From the IMG/VR virus record IMGVR_UViG_3300031963_000068, positions 1-64,000 of that record: a DNA stretch of 64,000 nucleotides, one strand, 5' to 3'. This stretch comes from a virus. The notes beneath the pieces were generated by a model. It was given only the letters and a program-made list of their open reading frames with translations, was not told the origin of the DNA and did no database searches. Positions 38,569-46,838 of the stretch are shown here, in pieces (position 1 is the stretch's first letter; the number at the start of each line of letters is the position of its first letter). The translations under genes were made by a program, and so were the position numbers.

Positions 38569-39279
38569 TTAGCATACCCAAATAAAGTGGTCAGATTTCT
38601 CGGATTCAAAAGCCCAATCCTCACCTAAGCAATCTGCGATAATCTCTTTTAACTTAGCGACAGATAATATTTCTTCTAACTTATCGTTAAATTTATCCTC
38701 CGGCACAATATTTTTTAAATTAATTTTGATATTAGGTAAAATTTCTATCTCCTTATCAGAAAATTCACCATATAAAAAAGACAAAATATTAGTTTTAATA
38801 AGGTCTACCTCCTCCTTTGAATAGATTACAACATTCCAGTCGTCATTTTCCCAATCGCTTATTTTAAAAGTGTGTTTATCCGAATCAACCACTTCTATAT
38901 CACCTAAATTCAAATCGAAATAATCCGCTAAAATTTTTTCTTGTGACAAAGTAGATTTTTCAACTCCTTTATATAGACACTCTCTTAAAGAACTCATTTT
39001 GAAATCAACCGATTCAAAATAGTTGAAAGATTCAAAAGTCACAACACCATCTGATTCCATAGAAACCCTGTCATTAATAATATCATTAAGGACTACATTT
39101 GCACCAGACACGTTTTCTAAGTTATTTCTTTTTAAAAAACGATTAAATCTATCAGAACCTGGCCTTAAATAACTTTTTAAATTCTTTGGTCTGATTTTCC
39201 ACTTATCAATATAATCATCAACCAACAAATTAATTTGTTGGTAGTATCTATTAGCATCTTCTCTATTATTAATTGACAT
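38569..39279 (-). CDS. Hypothetical acidic protein
   Basis: 236 residues, acidic, alternating alpha/beta. No recognised domain; residues ~100-108 read VTFESFNYFES, reminiscent of the short Phe-rich motif at the N-termini of neighbouring proteins, but internal here. The start overlaps the end of the upstream zinc-ribbon gene by 11 nt, so the two are translated together. Confidence 0.55.
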   Translation of the reverse strand: MSINNREDANRYYQQINLLVDDYIDKWKIRPKNLKSYLRPGSDRFNRFLKRNNLENVSGANVVLNDIINDRVSMESDGVVTFESFNYFESVDFKMSSLRECLYKGVEKSTLSQEKILADYFDLNLGDIEVVDSDKHTFKISDWENDDWNVVIYSKEEVDLIKTNILSFLYGEFSDKEIEILPNIKINLKNIVPEDKFNDKLEEILSVAKLKEIIADCLGEDWAFESEKSDHFIWVC

Positions 39280-39577
39280 TTTTTTTATTTAAATTATATA
39301 GGTTTATAAAAGTAGATTCTTCTCTTTCTCTATCTTGTCTTAAATCTTCCTTCTCATCATCATCTAATCTTTCACCAACTGCAGAATAATATTCATCTTC
39401 GGATAATTCTTCAATTTCTTCAGAATCACAAAATTTACAAATACTTTCATCTGTGTTAAAAGATTTAAACAGTGCATTACAACCATCACAATGATAATAA
39501 TTGTTTAAAAAATTTTTCGATGTTGACGGTAAAGTCTGACTAAAATCAAAAGTTTCAAAAGTTTTTACATACTTCAT
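39269..39577 (-). CDS. Small zinc-ribbon protein with capsid-targeting-like N-terminus
   Basis: 102 residues from ATG 39577. This start rather than one eight codons upstream is chosen because a TATATATA box ends 5 nt before it and it exposes MKYVKTFETFDFSQ, which matches the recurrent N-terminal motif of this region. A zinc ribbon follows: YHCDGC, then ICKFC, each CxxC, ~15 residues apart. The C-terminal half is very acidic. Function unknown. Confidence 0.6.
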   Translation of the reverse strand: MKYVKTFETFDFSQTLPSTSKNFLNNYYHCDGCNALFKSFNTDESICKFCDSEEIEELSEDEYYSAVGERLDDDEKEDLRQDREREESTFINLYNLNKKNVN

Positions 39578-39582
39578 ATTAG

Positions 39583-39590
39583 TATATATA
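39583..39590 (-). promoter_or_regulatory. TATATATA box, 5 nt upstream of ATG 39577
   Basis: TATATATA then CTAAT then ATG, supporting the shorter start of the zinc-ribbon gene. Confidence 0.4.
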
Positions 39591-39616
39591 AAATTTTTCA
39601 TTTATAAAATTACTTA

Positions 39617-39626
39617 TTAATATATA
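39617..39626 (+). promoter_or_regulatory. TTAATATATA box, 4 nt upstream of ATG 39631
   Basis: TTAATATATA then GTAT then ATG. Confidence 0.5.
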
Positions 39627-39630
39627 GTAT

Positions 39631-40533
39631 ATGAATTTATCACAAACAAGAACTTATTACAATACAAAGCCTGTAGAATTTGTAGTGAAAGAACATTATA
39701 ACCTGATTGAAGATAATGAGTATATCCCAAGATTTTCATTAAAAAATGTAAAAGATATAGCAAACATTCCTATTAATGAACCAGTAAAGTATTCAGACGC
39801 GTTGATGATAAAATGCATCAAATATGGAATGATAATGTTGATAAACTATAAAGGTGAAAAAGACCAACACTTTGCCGGACACGAAAGAGTGGTATATCCT
39901 ATGGTTTTAGGAAGGTCTTCAAAAGGTAAAACATTACTAAGGGGTTGGCATTTGAACGGTTGGTCGGTTTCTCAGAAAAGACATATTAACAAAATCTGGA
40001 GATTGTTCAGAACAGATAGAATATTATCTATGACTTTTACCGGTTCTTTTTATAGACTTCCACCAGCTGGTTATAATATGAATGATAAAGGAATGAGAGG
40101 CGGTATTATAACTAAAGCAGATTTCAATGAAATTAGAAGAAATCAACAAAATCTTGTCAATCAAAACAAAATTCAAAATAGAGAAGAAGTTGAGATGACA
40201 ACCGATGATAGAAAATTTGCTACGATTAGAGTAAAGCAAACTGACACTCAAATAGATTTAATGAATCCTAATGAAAATGCTTACATAAATAACAACAAAG
40301 ATGTAGCAGGACTAAGATTATCTTTTTTGAAAAGTATTTATGGTAATAAATACGTAGCAATTTTAGGAGCGCTTGGCCAACCAGGAAACACGGTAAAAAT
40401 TTTGACAGATAAAGGAACACAATTGGGTGTTTACAAAGTATTAGACTCTATAACTGGACAAGTGTTAAAAAGTATCAAAAATGTAAAAGGTAATTCAGTT
40501 TACGACCTATATTTATTTGATAAAAAAATGTAA
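39631..40533 (+). CDS. WYL-like domain protein
   Basis: 300 residues. Residues ~55-150 resemble a WYL domain, a small ligand-sensing SH3-like fold: KYGMIMLINYKG, then ERVVYPMVLGRSSKGK, LRGWHLNG and the basic IWRLFRTDRILSM, matching the usual beta-barrel with R-x-Phe-x3-RI. No helix-turn-helix is seen upstream of it, unlike bacterial WYL regulators. The C-terminal ~80 residues are strand-rich (KYVAILGALGQPG) and unrecognised. The role could be regulatory or structural. Confidence 0.5.
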   Translation: MNLSQTRTYYNTKPVEFVVKEHYNLIEDNEYIPRFSLKNVKDIANIPINEPVKYSDALMIKCIKYGMIMLINYKGEKDQHFAGHERVVYPMVLGRSSKGKTLLRGWHLNGWSVSQKRHINKIWRLFRTDRILSMTFTGSFYRLPPAGYNMNDKGMRGGIITKADFNEIRRNQQNLVNQNKIQNREEVEMTTDDRKFATIRVKQTDTQIDLMNPNENAYINNNKDVAGLRLSFLKSIYGNKYVAILGALGQPGNTVKILTDKGTQLGVYKVLDSITGQVLKSIKNVKGNSVYDLYLFDKKM

Positions 40534-40589
40534 GTTAATAAAAAATTAATATAGGAGTTTTTATAATTATAATTTTTCTAAATATATTA

Positions 40590-40599
40590 TTAATATATA
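40590..40599 (+). promoter_or_regulatory. TTAATATATA box, 4 nt upstream of ATG 40604
   Basis: TTAATATATA then AGTT then ATG of the polyphosphate kinase gene. Confidence 0.5.
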
Positions 40600-40603
40600 A
40601 GTT

Positions 40604-41758
40604 ATGTTAAAGAAATTTTCAAGTTTTTTAAGAGAAGAGCTATATATCGAAGATATGGATAAAAACTCAGTAAATACTCTGAAAGAAAACATACTTTTCA
40701 GACTGAATGAATATAGAACTTTTATTCTCTCAAATATAATCTACAATTTTGAAACAAATAAAGTTGAATATAAAAATTTTGACCATATAGATATCAAAAT
40801 TATTATGAGAGAACTAACAAATGAGTTTACACAAGAAGTTGTTGAGGAGTTGAATATAGAATCGTTTTTAAGAAAATTAAACCAAATTCTTGAATTAAAG
40901 AAAAGAAACACAAAAAGAAAAATAAGAGAAGCTTTTGATGATTATTACAAATCTATTGAAGTTAGAATCGACCAATTACATCAAATGGGTAAAACAGAAG
41001 ACCACTTTGATGAATTTGAAGGAGAAGGTTCTATATTAGGCAGAAGACAATATGAATCTGAAAAGTATCAATTACAAGTAGAACTACTTAAACTTCAAGA
41101 ATGGGTAAAAACAAATGGAAAAAAAGTTGCAATAGTTTTTGAAGGAAGAGATGCCGCAGGTAAAGGTTCCACTATAAAAAGATTCATAGAATACTTAGAC
41201 CCTAAAGGATTCAAAGTAGTTGCTTTAGGCGTTCCTACTGAGCAAGAAAAAAACAATTGGTTTCAAAGATATGAAAATCACTTACCAAATACAGGGGAAA
41301 TAGTTTTCTTTGATAGAAGTTGGTATAATAGAGCAGTAGTTGAACCAGCAATGGGATATTGTACAGAAGAACAATATCAAGATTTTATGGATAAAGTAGT
41401 TGATTGGGAAGAAAAGCAAATAAGAAATGGACTAATACTTATTAAATTTTGGTTTTCAATTACTCAAGACAAACAAATTAAAAGATTTGAATTGAGACAA
41501 AAATCACCATTGAAATATTGGAAGTTTTCACCAAATGATGCTAAAGTCTTAGATAAATGGGATGTTATTGGTAATTTTAAAAGACAAATGTTCCAACAAA
41601 CATCTTCTAGACTATCACCTTGGGTTATAATTAATTCAAATGATAAAAAAATAGGTAGATTGAATGCTATAAGATATGTATTATCTCAAATCAATTATGA
41701 AAATAAAAACAACGAATTATGTAAATATTATCCAGAAGTTGTAAATATTCTGATATAA
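40604..41758 (+). CDS. ppk2: Polyphosphate kinase 2 (PPK2) with N-terminal extension
   Basis: 384 residues. PPK2 enzymes use polyphosphate to phosphorylate nucleotides (AMP/ADP/GDP) or the reverse. The catalytic core lies at ~140-384: Walker A G181-R-D-A-A-G-K-G-S189, the Walker B/lid F236-D-R-S-W-Y-N-R-A, then GYCTEEQYQDF and the basic PLKYWKFSPND, all conserved in the family. The first ~115 residues are not part of a standard PPK2 and begin MLKKFSSFLREELYIED, a capsid-targeting-like sequence with L-R-E. The core is full length with no missing catalytic residue. Could replenish NTPs from host polyphosphate, or act on delivery into the host. Confidence 0.88.
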   Translation: MLKKFSSFLREELYIEDMDKNSVNTLKENILFRLNEYRTFILSNIIYNFETNKVEYKNFDHIDIKIIMRELTNEFTQEVVEELNIESFLRKLNQILELKKRNTKRKIREAFDDYYKSIEVRIDQLHQMGKTEDHFDEFEGEGSILGRRQYESEKYQLQVELLKLQEWVKTNGKKVAIVFEGRDAAGKGSTIKRFIEYLDPKGFKVVALGVPTEQEKNNWFQRYENHLPNTGEIVFFDRSWYNRAVVEPAMGYCTEEQYQDFMDKVVDWEEKQIRNGLILIKFWFSITQDKQIKRFELRQKSPLKYWKFSPNDAKVLDKWDVIGNFKRQMFQQTSSRLSPWVIINSNDKKIGRLNAIRYVLSQINYENKNNELCKYYPEVVNILI

Positions 41759-41788
41759 AAAAATTTAATATAAAAAAGAAAAAATATT

Positions 41789-42553
41789 ATGAATTCAATA
41801 AAAAAATTCGAAAACTATATGTCAAGAGAAGAAATGTGTAATATGCTATGTAATATTGGACATGAAATGAGCGATTTAGAAAATTGCTCAACACAAGAAC
41901 TTGAACAAATGTGTAAAAACGCTGAAAATTCAAATTCATATAATTCCATTACACAGGAAAAAAAGAACGAAAAATGGATAAAAGACGCCATTAAAAAACC
42001 AGGTTCTTTAAGAAAATCTATGGGTAAAAAAGAAGGTGAAAAAATATCTAAAACTGAAATTGACTCCGAACTTCAAGCACTTAGAGGAAAAGATAAAGAT
42101 AAATCTAAAAAAGGAGTTCAAGGTTTATCTAAAAATGATTTAGCAAAATATAGAAAATTAAATTTAGCAAAAACACTTAAAGGATTGAAAGAAAACCAAG
42201 GAACTCAAAACTATATGTTTTTTGGAAACCTTAAAACAATCAAAAGATTGGTAGATAAGATGTTAGAAATGGATGAGGCAGAAGTTGACTCTATGCTTAC
42301 AAACGGGCACAACTGGGCATTAGACCACATCGCAACATCTAAAGATGATGTAGAAGAAGTATTTAACTTTTTAGCTGGACACGATGAACCAGAATCAAAT
42401 CACGAAGATGAATTGATAGGTGGTCCAGGTGCTAAATATCCAACACATATTCACAAAGATGAACCATCACATGAAGAAACAGAAGGAAGTTTAGCTAATA
42501 AAGATTTAGAAGATGAAATGAAAAATTTGAAAAGTTTTGGAAATTTCAAATAA
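41789..42553 (+). CDS. Basic protein with capsid-targeting-like N-terminus
   Basis: 254 residues. N-terminus MNSIKKFENYMSREEM fits the shared motif. Residues ~60-125 are strongly basic with KKPGSLRKSMGKKEGEKI, a pattern I associate with small viral DNA-associated proteins, then helices and an acidic, His-rich tail (YPTHIHKDEPSHEETEG) ending LKSFGNFK. It follows the polyphosphate kinase gene by 30 nt and is closed by a terminator. No enzymatic motif; a nucleic-acid-binding internal head protein is plausible. Confidence 0.55.
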   Translation: MNSIKKFENYMSREEMCNMLCNIGHEMSDLENCSTQELEQMCKNAENSNSYNSITQEKKNEKWIKDAIKKPGSLRKSMGKKEGEKISKTEIDSELQALRGKDKDKSKKGVQGLSKNDLAKYRKLNLAKTLKGLKENQGTQNYMFFGNLKTIKRLVDKMLEMDEAEVDSMLTNGHNWALDHIATSKDDVEEVFNFLAGHDEPESNHEDELIGGPGAKYPTHIHKDEPSHEETEGSLANKDLEDEMKNLKSFGNFK

Positions 42554-42556
42554 AAA

Positions 42557-42581
42557 AAACCCAGTCGTTTGACTGGGTTTT
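42557..42581. terminator. Bidirectional terminator between convergent genes
   Basis: Perfect 10-bp stem AAACCCAGTC/GACTGGGTTT with a GTTT loop, flanked by A and T runs, between the stops at 42553 (+) and 42587 (-). Confidence 0.85.
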
Positions 42582-42586
42582 CTATT

Positions 42587-43321
42587 TTATAATAAATCCT
42601 TTTCATCTAAAAGAGTATATGTAAATTTATTCTTAGTTATCGTCTTAAACTTTTCACAAACATTCATAACTTCTTCTTTATGAGACCAATTTGAAAATAC
42701 TTGACAACCAGCAGACCATTTTCCAATCTTTGCAGAAGACCCAGCCTTATTTGATCCATGAATATTAATACCAAATAAACCAGTCTCAACTTTTGACTCA
42801 TTCAATTGATAGTTATTATCTTTGTTAGAGTCTCTATAAACAGTCACTTTACCAGTTTGAACTAATGCTCTGTGGTCTGTTTTTTGTTGATGAAATCCTA
42901 ATGACCAACAATCTACCCACTGATTTGGTTTTAAGATTGCAGTTCCTAATTTACTCATAGGATTATTTAACCAATAAACACCTGGGTTTGTTGTGTTCGG
43001 AAAAATTTTAATAACTTCTTGGCCAGCCACTAAGTTATATTGTTCTAATGCAAAAGTAGTATTTTTACCAGCAACGCCATCTTCAGCCAAAGGCTTACCA
43101 TTAGCACCTTTAAATCCATAGGAATTCAAAAATTGTTGTTGACCTTTTAAATCTAAATTTTTTGGCATTTGAGGTATTTGATAAACTAAACAGAAAAAAT
43201 CATTAAACGCATCTGGAACATCTAACGTTGCTCTGACGCCTATTAAATTTGGTCTATCGGTGTACCATTTGTAGCCCTTCTTTGAAAGTGCTGATTTTAA
43301 TAAATCGATTGTTATATTCAT
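42587..43321 (-). CDS. Putative endolysin: peptidoglycan-binding plus YkuD-like domain
   Basis: 244 residues from ATG 43321; a 10-codon-longer start exists but adds a basic stretch between box and gene. Residues ~60-98 resemble a peptidoglycan-binding domain (QFLNSYGFKGANGKP, DGVAGKNTTFALEQYN). The C-terminal part has H188-G-S, then W-S203-A-G-C206-Q-V fifteen residues later, resembling the L,D-transpeptidase/YkuD signature (His ... Ser-x-Gly-Cys). No signal peptide, so release would need a holin; a two-TM candidate is at 53498-53803. Lytic versus cross-linking activity cannot be told from sequence. Confidence 0.65.
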   Translation of the reverse strand: MNITIDLLKSALSKKGYKWYTDRPNLIGVRATLDVPDAFNDFFCLVYQIPQMPKNLDLKGQQQFLNSYGFKGANGKPLAEDGVAGKNTTFALEQYNLVAGQEVIKIFPNTTNPGVYWLNNPMSKLGTAILKPNQWVDCWSLGFHQQKTDHRALVQTGKVTVYRDSNKDNNYQLNESKVETGLFGINIHGSNKAGSSAKIGKWSAGCQVFSNWSHKEEVMNVCEKFKTITKNKFTYTLLDEKDLL

Positions 43322-43425
43322 AATAATAGTTCTTTTTTTTGTATATATCAAAACAAAAACATAAACTTTTACTAAAATTTAAATGAGAATCATAGTATTC
43401 TTAATAAATAAAGTAGTTTCAACAA

Positions 43426-43848
43426 ATGAACAAAATTGACAAATTTTTAGAATTTTTTATAGAAAACTTAGACGACAAAAGAATATCTGTTTCAAAAAAA
43501 ATGAAATACGGTCATAGATATTACTATATAAATTTCATGGTAGATGAAGATCCAACAATTCAAAATAATCAACACAGCATCTATCAATATAGAGATAATA
43601 TGGAAATAATATTTGATAATAGAAATGGTTGTATCGAGATTTACGGAGGCGATGAAAATAATACATTAATAGTAGAGGATAAAACACTACTTGAAAAATG
43701 GTCAACTATTTTAGAAAAGATTGTAAATACAGACTTAGAAAACAGAGTAATTAATATTTTTGAAAAGACTCTAAATGAGTGCTATAATAAAAATCTCTAC
43801 AGAGAATTACAGATGAAAAAATTATTTAAAGAAGATGAATCCCTATAA
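43426..43848 (+). CDS. Hypothetical protein with capsid-targeting-like N-terminus
   Basis: 140 residues. N-terminus MNKIDKFLEFFIENLDD fits the shared [Phe/Tyr]-x2-Phe motif. Middle is strand-rich (YGHRYYYINFMVDED, NMEIIFDNRNGCIEIYGG), C-terminal helices are Lys/Glu-rich. Overlaps the UvsY-like gene by 14 nt. No family recognised. Confidence 0.55.
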   Translation: MNKIDKFLEFFIENLDDKRISVSKKMKYGHRYYYINFMVDEDPTIQNNQHSIYQYRDNMEIIFDNRNGCIEIYGGDENNTLIVEDKTLLEKWSTILEKIVNTDLENRVINIFEKTLNECYNKNLYRELQMKKLFKEDESL

Positions 43849-44329
43849 TCAAGACGAAATTGATAGAATTAATAAATCAAAAGACACTAATGACAAATTA
43901 GAGGAATTTTTTAACGATAAAAGAGCAGAGTGGAATAAAAATGTTGAACCATTATTCAAAATAATTAGAGTTGATTTGACTAATCCTTCATCCGCTAAAG
44001 ATATAATGGAAGCACAATCTATGGCTCTTTCGTATAGACAAGCAATCAGTGAACAAATAAATTTCTTTTTAAATAAACGAAGCAAAGAAACAACCAAAAT
44101 TAAGAAACTTAGACAGGACAAGTTTATTTTTTACGCAACAGGATTTGGAGTTAAAACAAACTTAGGAGAAAAAGGAATTTTAATTGATGGACATCTAGCT
44201 GAAAATGACAGAAGTCTTGAACTTATCGAATCTTATATTGAATTCTTAAGAGATACTACTAAAAATTTAGAAAGTTTGAGTTATTCAATTAAGAATATGA
44301 TAGAATTAATGAATTATTTGGGTCGTTAA
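43835..44329 (+). CDS. uvsY: UvsY-like recombination mediator
   Basis: 164 residues, slightly longer than T4 UvsY (137). UvsY loads UvsX recombinase on gp32-coated ssDNA. The match is to the family pattern of helices: ALSYRQAISEQINFFLNKRSKE, a Lys-rich segment, FYATGFGV, then a D-R-S-L-ELIESYIEFL helix and a final helix SIKNMIELMNYLG, as in UvsY's C-terminal FAIKHIQDM. No catalytic motif is expected. The 3' end overlaps the convergent gene by 4 nt. Consistent with gp47-like and UvsW genes elsewhere in the window. Confidence 0.6.
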   Translation: MNPYNQDEIDRINKSKDTNDKLEEFFNDKRAEWNKNVEPLFKIIRVDLTNPSSAKDIMEAQSMALSYRQAISEQINFFLNKRSKETTKIKKLRQDKFIFYATGFGVKTNLGEKGILIDGHLAENDRSLELIESYIEFLRDTTKNLESLSYSIKNMIELMNYLGR

Positions 44330-45444
44330 TCAACCTTTTTATTCCATTTGGTTTCGATACCCATATTTTTAAGAGTTTGATGACCAGATGAACAATCCAT
44401 ACATAATTGTTTATCACCATCATAGTTAGTTATTATAATATCACCTTCACAATCTTCACACCTCTCTCTATCACCATAAACACTATGTAAGTAATAGCAC
44501 TTTTTGTCTGAAAGATTTGATAGACTATCCTTATCTTTACTAAGATAACACATTGTATCTATATAAGGATAGTTTCTAAAATCACCGTTAAGGTTTAACT
44601 TAACTTCACCAGCAACTTCTGTTCCTTTATAAATAAAAATAACACTATCACTATCATGTGAAGCGGTTTTCTTTTTATAAAACCACCCTTCAGTATCAGC
44701 AAATTGTTTAAACCTATTTATATCCGAATCACGGTTAGTATATACTCTGTCCATAAAATATCTAGACTCACAAGGTGATTTCTTTACTTTCCAAACTAAA
44801 GCTCTTCCGTGAATCTTATCATCTCCATCCACATAAATAAGTAACTTAACTTTAGTCGGATTCTCAGTGTATATCTTAAATATTTTACTACTCTCTTCTC
44901 TCATACAAGATGAACCCAAAGTTCCTGATTTACTATGATATTTACTCTCATCATAGTATTTTGAAATATCTTCACCGTAGACCAATTTAAACTGAATTGT
45001 TGGAATCTCAGTAGAGGCTATCCAAGCATTTACAAAAGACTCTCTATCAGAATCAGTAACTGAAATATTTCTTAAAGAGCAAATATAATTAACGATTTTT
45101 CCAATTTTTACTTCAGATCTACCAGGCATTGTGAAAGGGAGTTCCGGATTATCATATACATCATCCATTACTGTTTTAACCTTTGATTGATTAACAAATC
45201 CAACCATGTCTTCTTTATCAACTAAATCAAAATAATTTTGTTTTATTTTACTATCAGCAAACCATTGTTGACTCTCAATAACATCTAAAATATGCTCAGC
45301 AATTTGACCAACCATTCCGGGTTGTTTCACCAATGACTTCATCTTCATAATAAAATCAGTAGTTGCATAAATGTGACCTTCAAGCAATGAAAAGATTTCA
45401 AACTTTAATCTTTCTAATATAAAACCATCGTATTTTGTTATCAT
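44326..45444 (-). CDS. Conserved phage-type protein with SCMR motif and C-terminal zinc finger
   Basis: 372 residues. Middle region reads YHSKSGTLGSSCMREES, then IYTENPTKVKLLIYVDGDD, IHGRALVWKV, FMDRVYTNRDSD and ADTEGWFYKK; I have a recollection of this block in other phages but no function. C-terminal CEDC ... CMDC is a zinc-binding pair. N-terminus MITKYDGFILERLKFE resembles the capsid-targeting motif with I-L-E. A TTAATATATA box ends 7 nt before the ATG and is shared back-to-back with the 45472 gene. Confidence 0.6.
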   Translation of the reverse strand: MITKYDGFILERLKFEIFSLLEGHIYATTDFIMKMKSLVKQPGMVGQIAEHILDVIESQQWFADSKIKQNYFDLVDKEDMVGFVNQSKVKTVMDDVYDNPELPFTMPGRSEVKIGKIVNYICSLRNISVTDSDRESFVNAWIASTEIPTIQFKLVYGEDISKYYDESKYHSKSGTLGSSCMREESSKIFKIYTENPTKVKLLIYVDGDDKIHGRALVWKVKKSPCESRYFMDRVYTNRDSDINRFKQFADTEGWFYKKKTASHDSDSVIFIYKGTEVAGEVKLNLNGDFRNYPYIDTMCYLSKDKDSLSNLSDKKCYYLHSVYGDRERCEDCEGDIIITNYDGDKQLCMDCSSGHQTLKNMGIETKWNKKVD

Positions 45445-45451
45445 ATAATCG

Positions 45452-45461
45452 TATATATTAA
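45452..45461 (-). promoter_or_regulatory. TTAATATATA box between divergent genes
   Basis: Read leftward TTAATATATA ends 7 nt before ATG 45444. Its TATATA core also reads rightward 14 nt before ATG 45472, so it may serve both. Confidence 0.45.
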
Positions 45462-45471
45462 TTTTACAATT

Positions 45472-45825
45472 ATGAAATTTAAATTAACTGAAGACTGGAT
45501 TCATGAGTACTCATTTTTAGATAGAAAAATGACAAAAAAAATTTATGACAAAGGTCATGTTTTTGAACCGATAGATGGTAAATATGAAATTATTCATCAT
45601 ACCGGTGAGATATTTAATTTAGATGAAGAACAGATGAAATCTTTTGATATCTTAGAAGAAGTAAAGGAAATATCAGATGATTTTGAAATTATAATTGAAG
45701 AGATTCCAGAAGATGATGATATCTTAGTTAGAAACTGGAGGATTCAATTAGATGTAAAAACAACTCGTAAAAAACTAAAAGAAGTTCAGAAGATTATAGA
45801 AGAATATGTAAAACCTATTCTTTAA
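45472..45825 (+). CDS. Small acidic hypothetical protein
   Basis: 117 residues, Glu/Asp-rich. N-terminal MKFKLTEDWIHEYSFLDRKM followed by a short SH3-like run (YDKGHVFEPIDGKYEIIHHTG). C-terminal helix KTTRKKLKEVQKIIEEYV. No family recognised. Stops 11 nt inside the convergent gene's end. Confidence 0.55.
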   Translation: MKFKLTEDWIHEYSFLDRKMTKKIYDKGHVFEPIDGKYEIIHHTGEIFNLDEEQMKSFDILEEVKEISDDFEIIIEEIPEDDDILVRNWRIQLDVKTTRKKLKEVQKIIEEYVKPIL

Positions 45826-46126
45826 TTTTATCCATAGCTTCTTCCAATTCTTGAATCCTCTTGAATATTTTTTCTTTAAAAACATGAGGATCCACTGTTA
45901 GCTTAACAAGTTTTGAACGATACCAGTCACCAGAAGGTATTGTATTCATTCTAAAAATAGCATCTTTGTATTGATAAAAATCATCATATAGATGAAGTTC
46001 TTTTATCTTTTTATTATTTCCATAATAATCCATATTAAAACTACACTCACTTGTTTTGTATGCCTCTTCAAAATCATTTATGATTTCTTGTTCTTTTGAT
46101 TCATTAAACTTTTGTAAGTGTTTCAC
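45815..46126 (-). CDS. Small hypothetical protein with capsid-targeting-like N-terminus
   Basis: 103 residues. N-terminus MKHLQKFNESKEQE fits the recurrent motif (F-N-E). Remainder charged with YDDFYQYKDAIFRMN. ATG overlaps the upstream stop by one base at 46126 (TAATG-type coupling). Confidence 0.55.
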   Translation of the reverse strand: MKHLQKFNESKEQEIINDFEEAYKTSECSFNMDYYGNNKKIKELHLYDDFYQYKDAIFRMNTIPSGDWYRSKLVKLTVDPHVFKEKIFKRIQELEEAMDKIKE

Positions 46127-46824
46127 TATTTCTTTTTCTTTTTTCTTGCCTTAGCCGCCTTAGCTTTAGTCCATAAAGCAGCATCTGCTTTTCTAGCACC
46201 ACCAGCACCAGTGATAAATGAATTTACTCTACCCATTCCCCATTGATGTTGAGCAACACCTGGTCTATGACCAGCGTTCCAAGCTTGCATACCTTTAGCA
46301 AAAACTTTTCTTAAAATACCTACTGGAATTCCCGAAGCCTTTGATTTCTTTTTAAGAGAAGCAGTAACTCCAGATTTTTTTGATTCATCAAGTTCTTCTA
46401 ATTCATCAGAAGATACTCCATGTTTATTTATAGTATCAATGATTTGTTTAACAACATAAATTTCCAAATCTAACTCAATTGAAATTTGTTCATCAGTAAG
46501 ACCCATATCTAAAAGTTCTCTTACATCTTCCATATCAGCATGTGTAAAATCTTCAAATGTATAAGATTCTTCATAGTAATCACCTTCTTCCTCTTCTCTT
46601 GCATGATAAGGCCCTCCTATCCAATTTTCACCACCGGTTGTTTCTCTATCTAACTCATCAATCCAATCTTCGGTTTCTAATGAGTGAAATAATTCTTCTA
46701 ATTCATCATCTGTCATTGCTTCTAACTCTTCTCTTTCAAAAGTCGAAGTAGTAGTTAATGTTTCAATCATCTCTTCTCTATTAGATGGTTCTCTAAAACT
46801 TTCGTATGTTTTTAAGTATTTCAT
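46126..46824 (-). CDS. Acidic-then-basic protein with capsid-targeting-like N-terminus
   Basis: 232 residues. N-terminus MKYLKTYESFREPSNREEM, then ~130 acidic residues with an HTH-like helix pair (LLDMGLTDEQISIELDLEIY). The last ~75 residues are very basic: KKKSKASGIPVGILRKVF, AWNAGHRPGVAQHQWGMGRV, then AKAARK-type Lys/Ala tail ending in five lysines. The W-x3-HRPG-x5-QWG-x-RVN block recurs in viral and phage proteins (a DUF5824-like pattern) and probably binds DNA. Middle gene of a three-gene leftward run. Confidence 0.6.
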   Translation of the reverse strand: MKYLKTYESFREPSNREEMIETLTTTSTFEREELEAMTDDELEELFHSLETEDWIDELDRETTGGENWIGGPYHAREEEEGDYYEESYTFEDFTHADMEDVRELLDMGLTDEQISIELDLEIYVVKQIIDTINKHGVSSDELEELDESKKSGVTASLKKKSKASGIPVGILRKVFAKGMQAWNAGHRPGVAQHQWGMGRVNSFITGAGGARKADAALWTKAKAAKARKKKKK

Positions 46825-46838
46825 ATTTTCAATTATTT

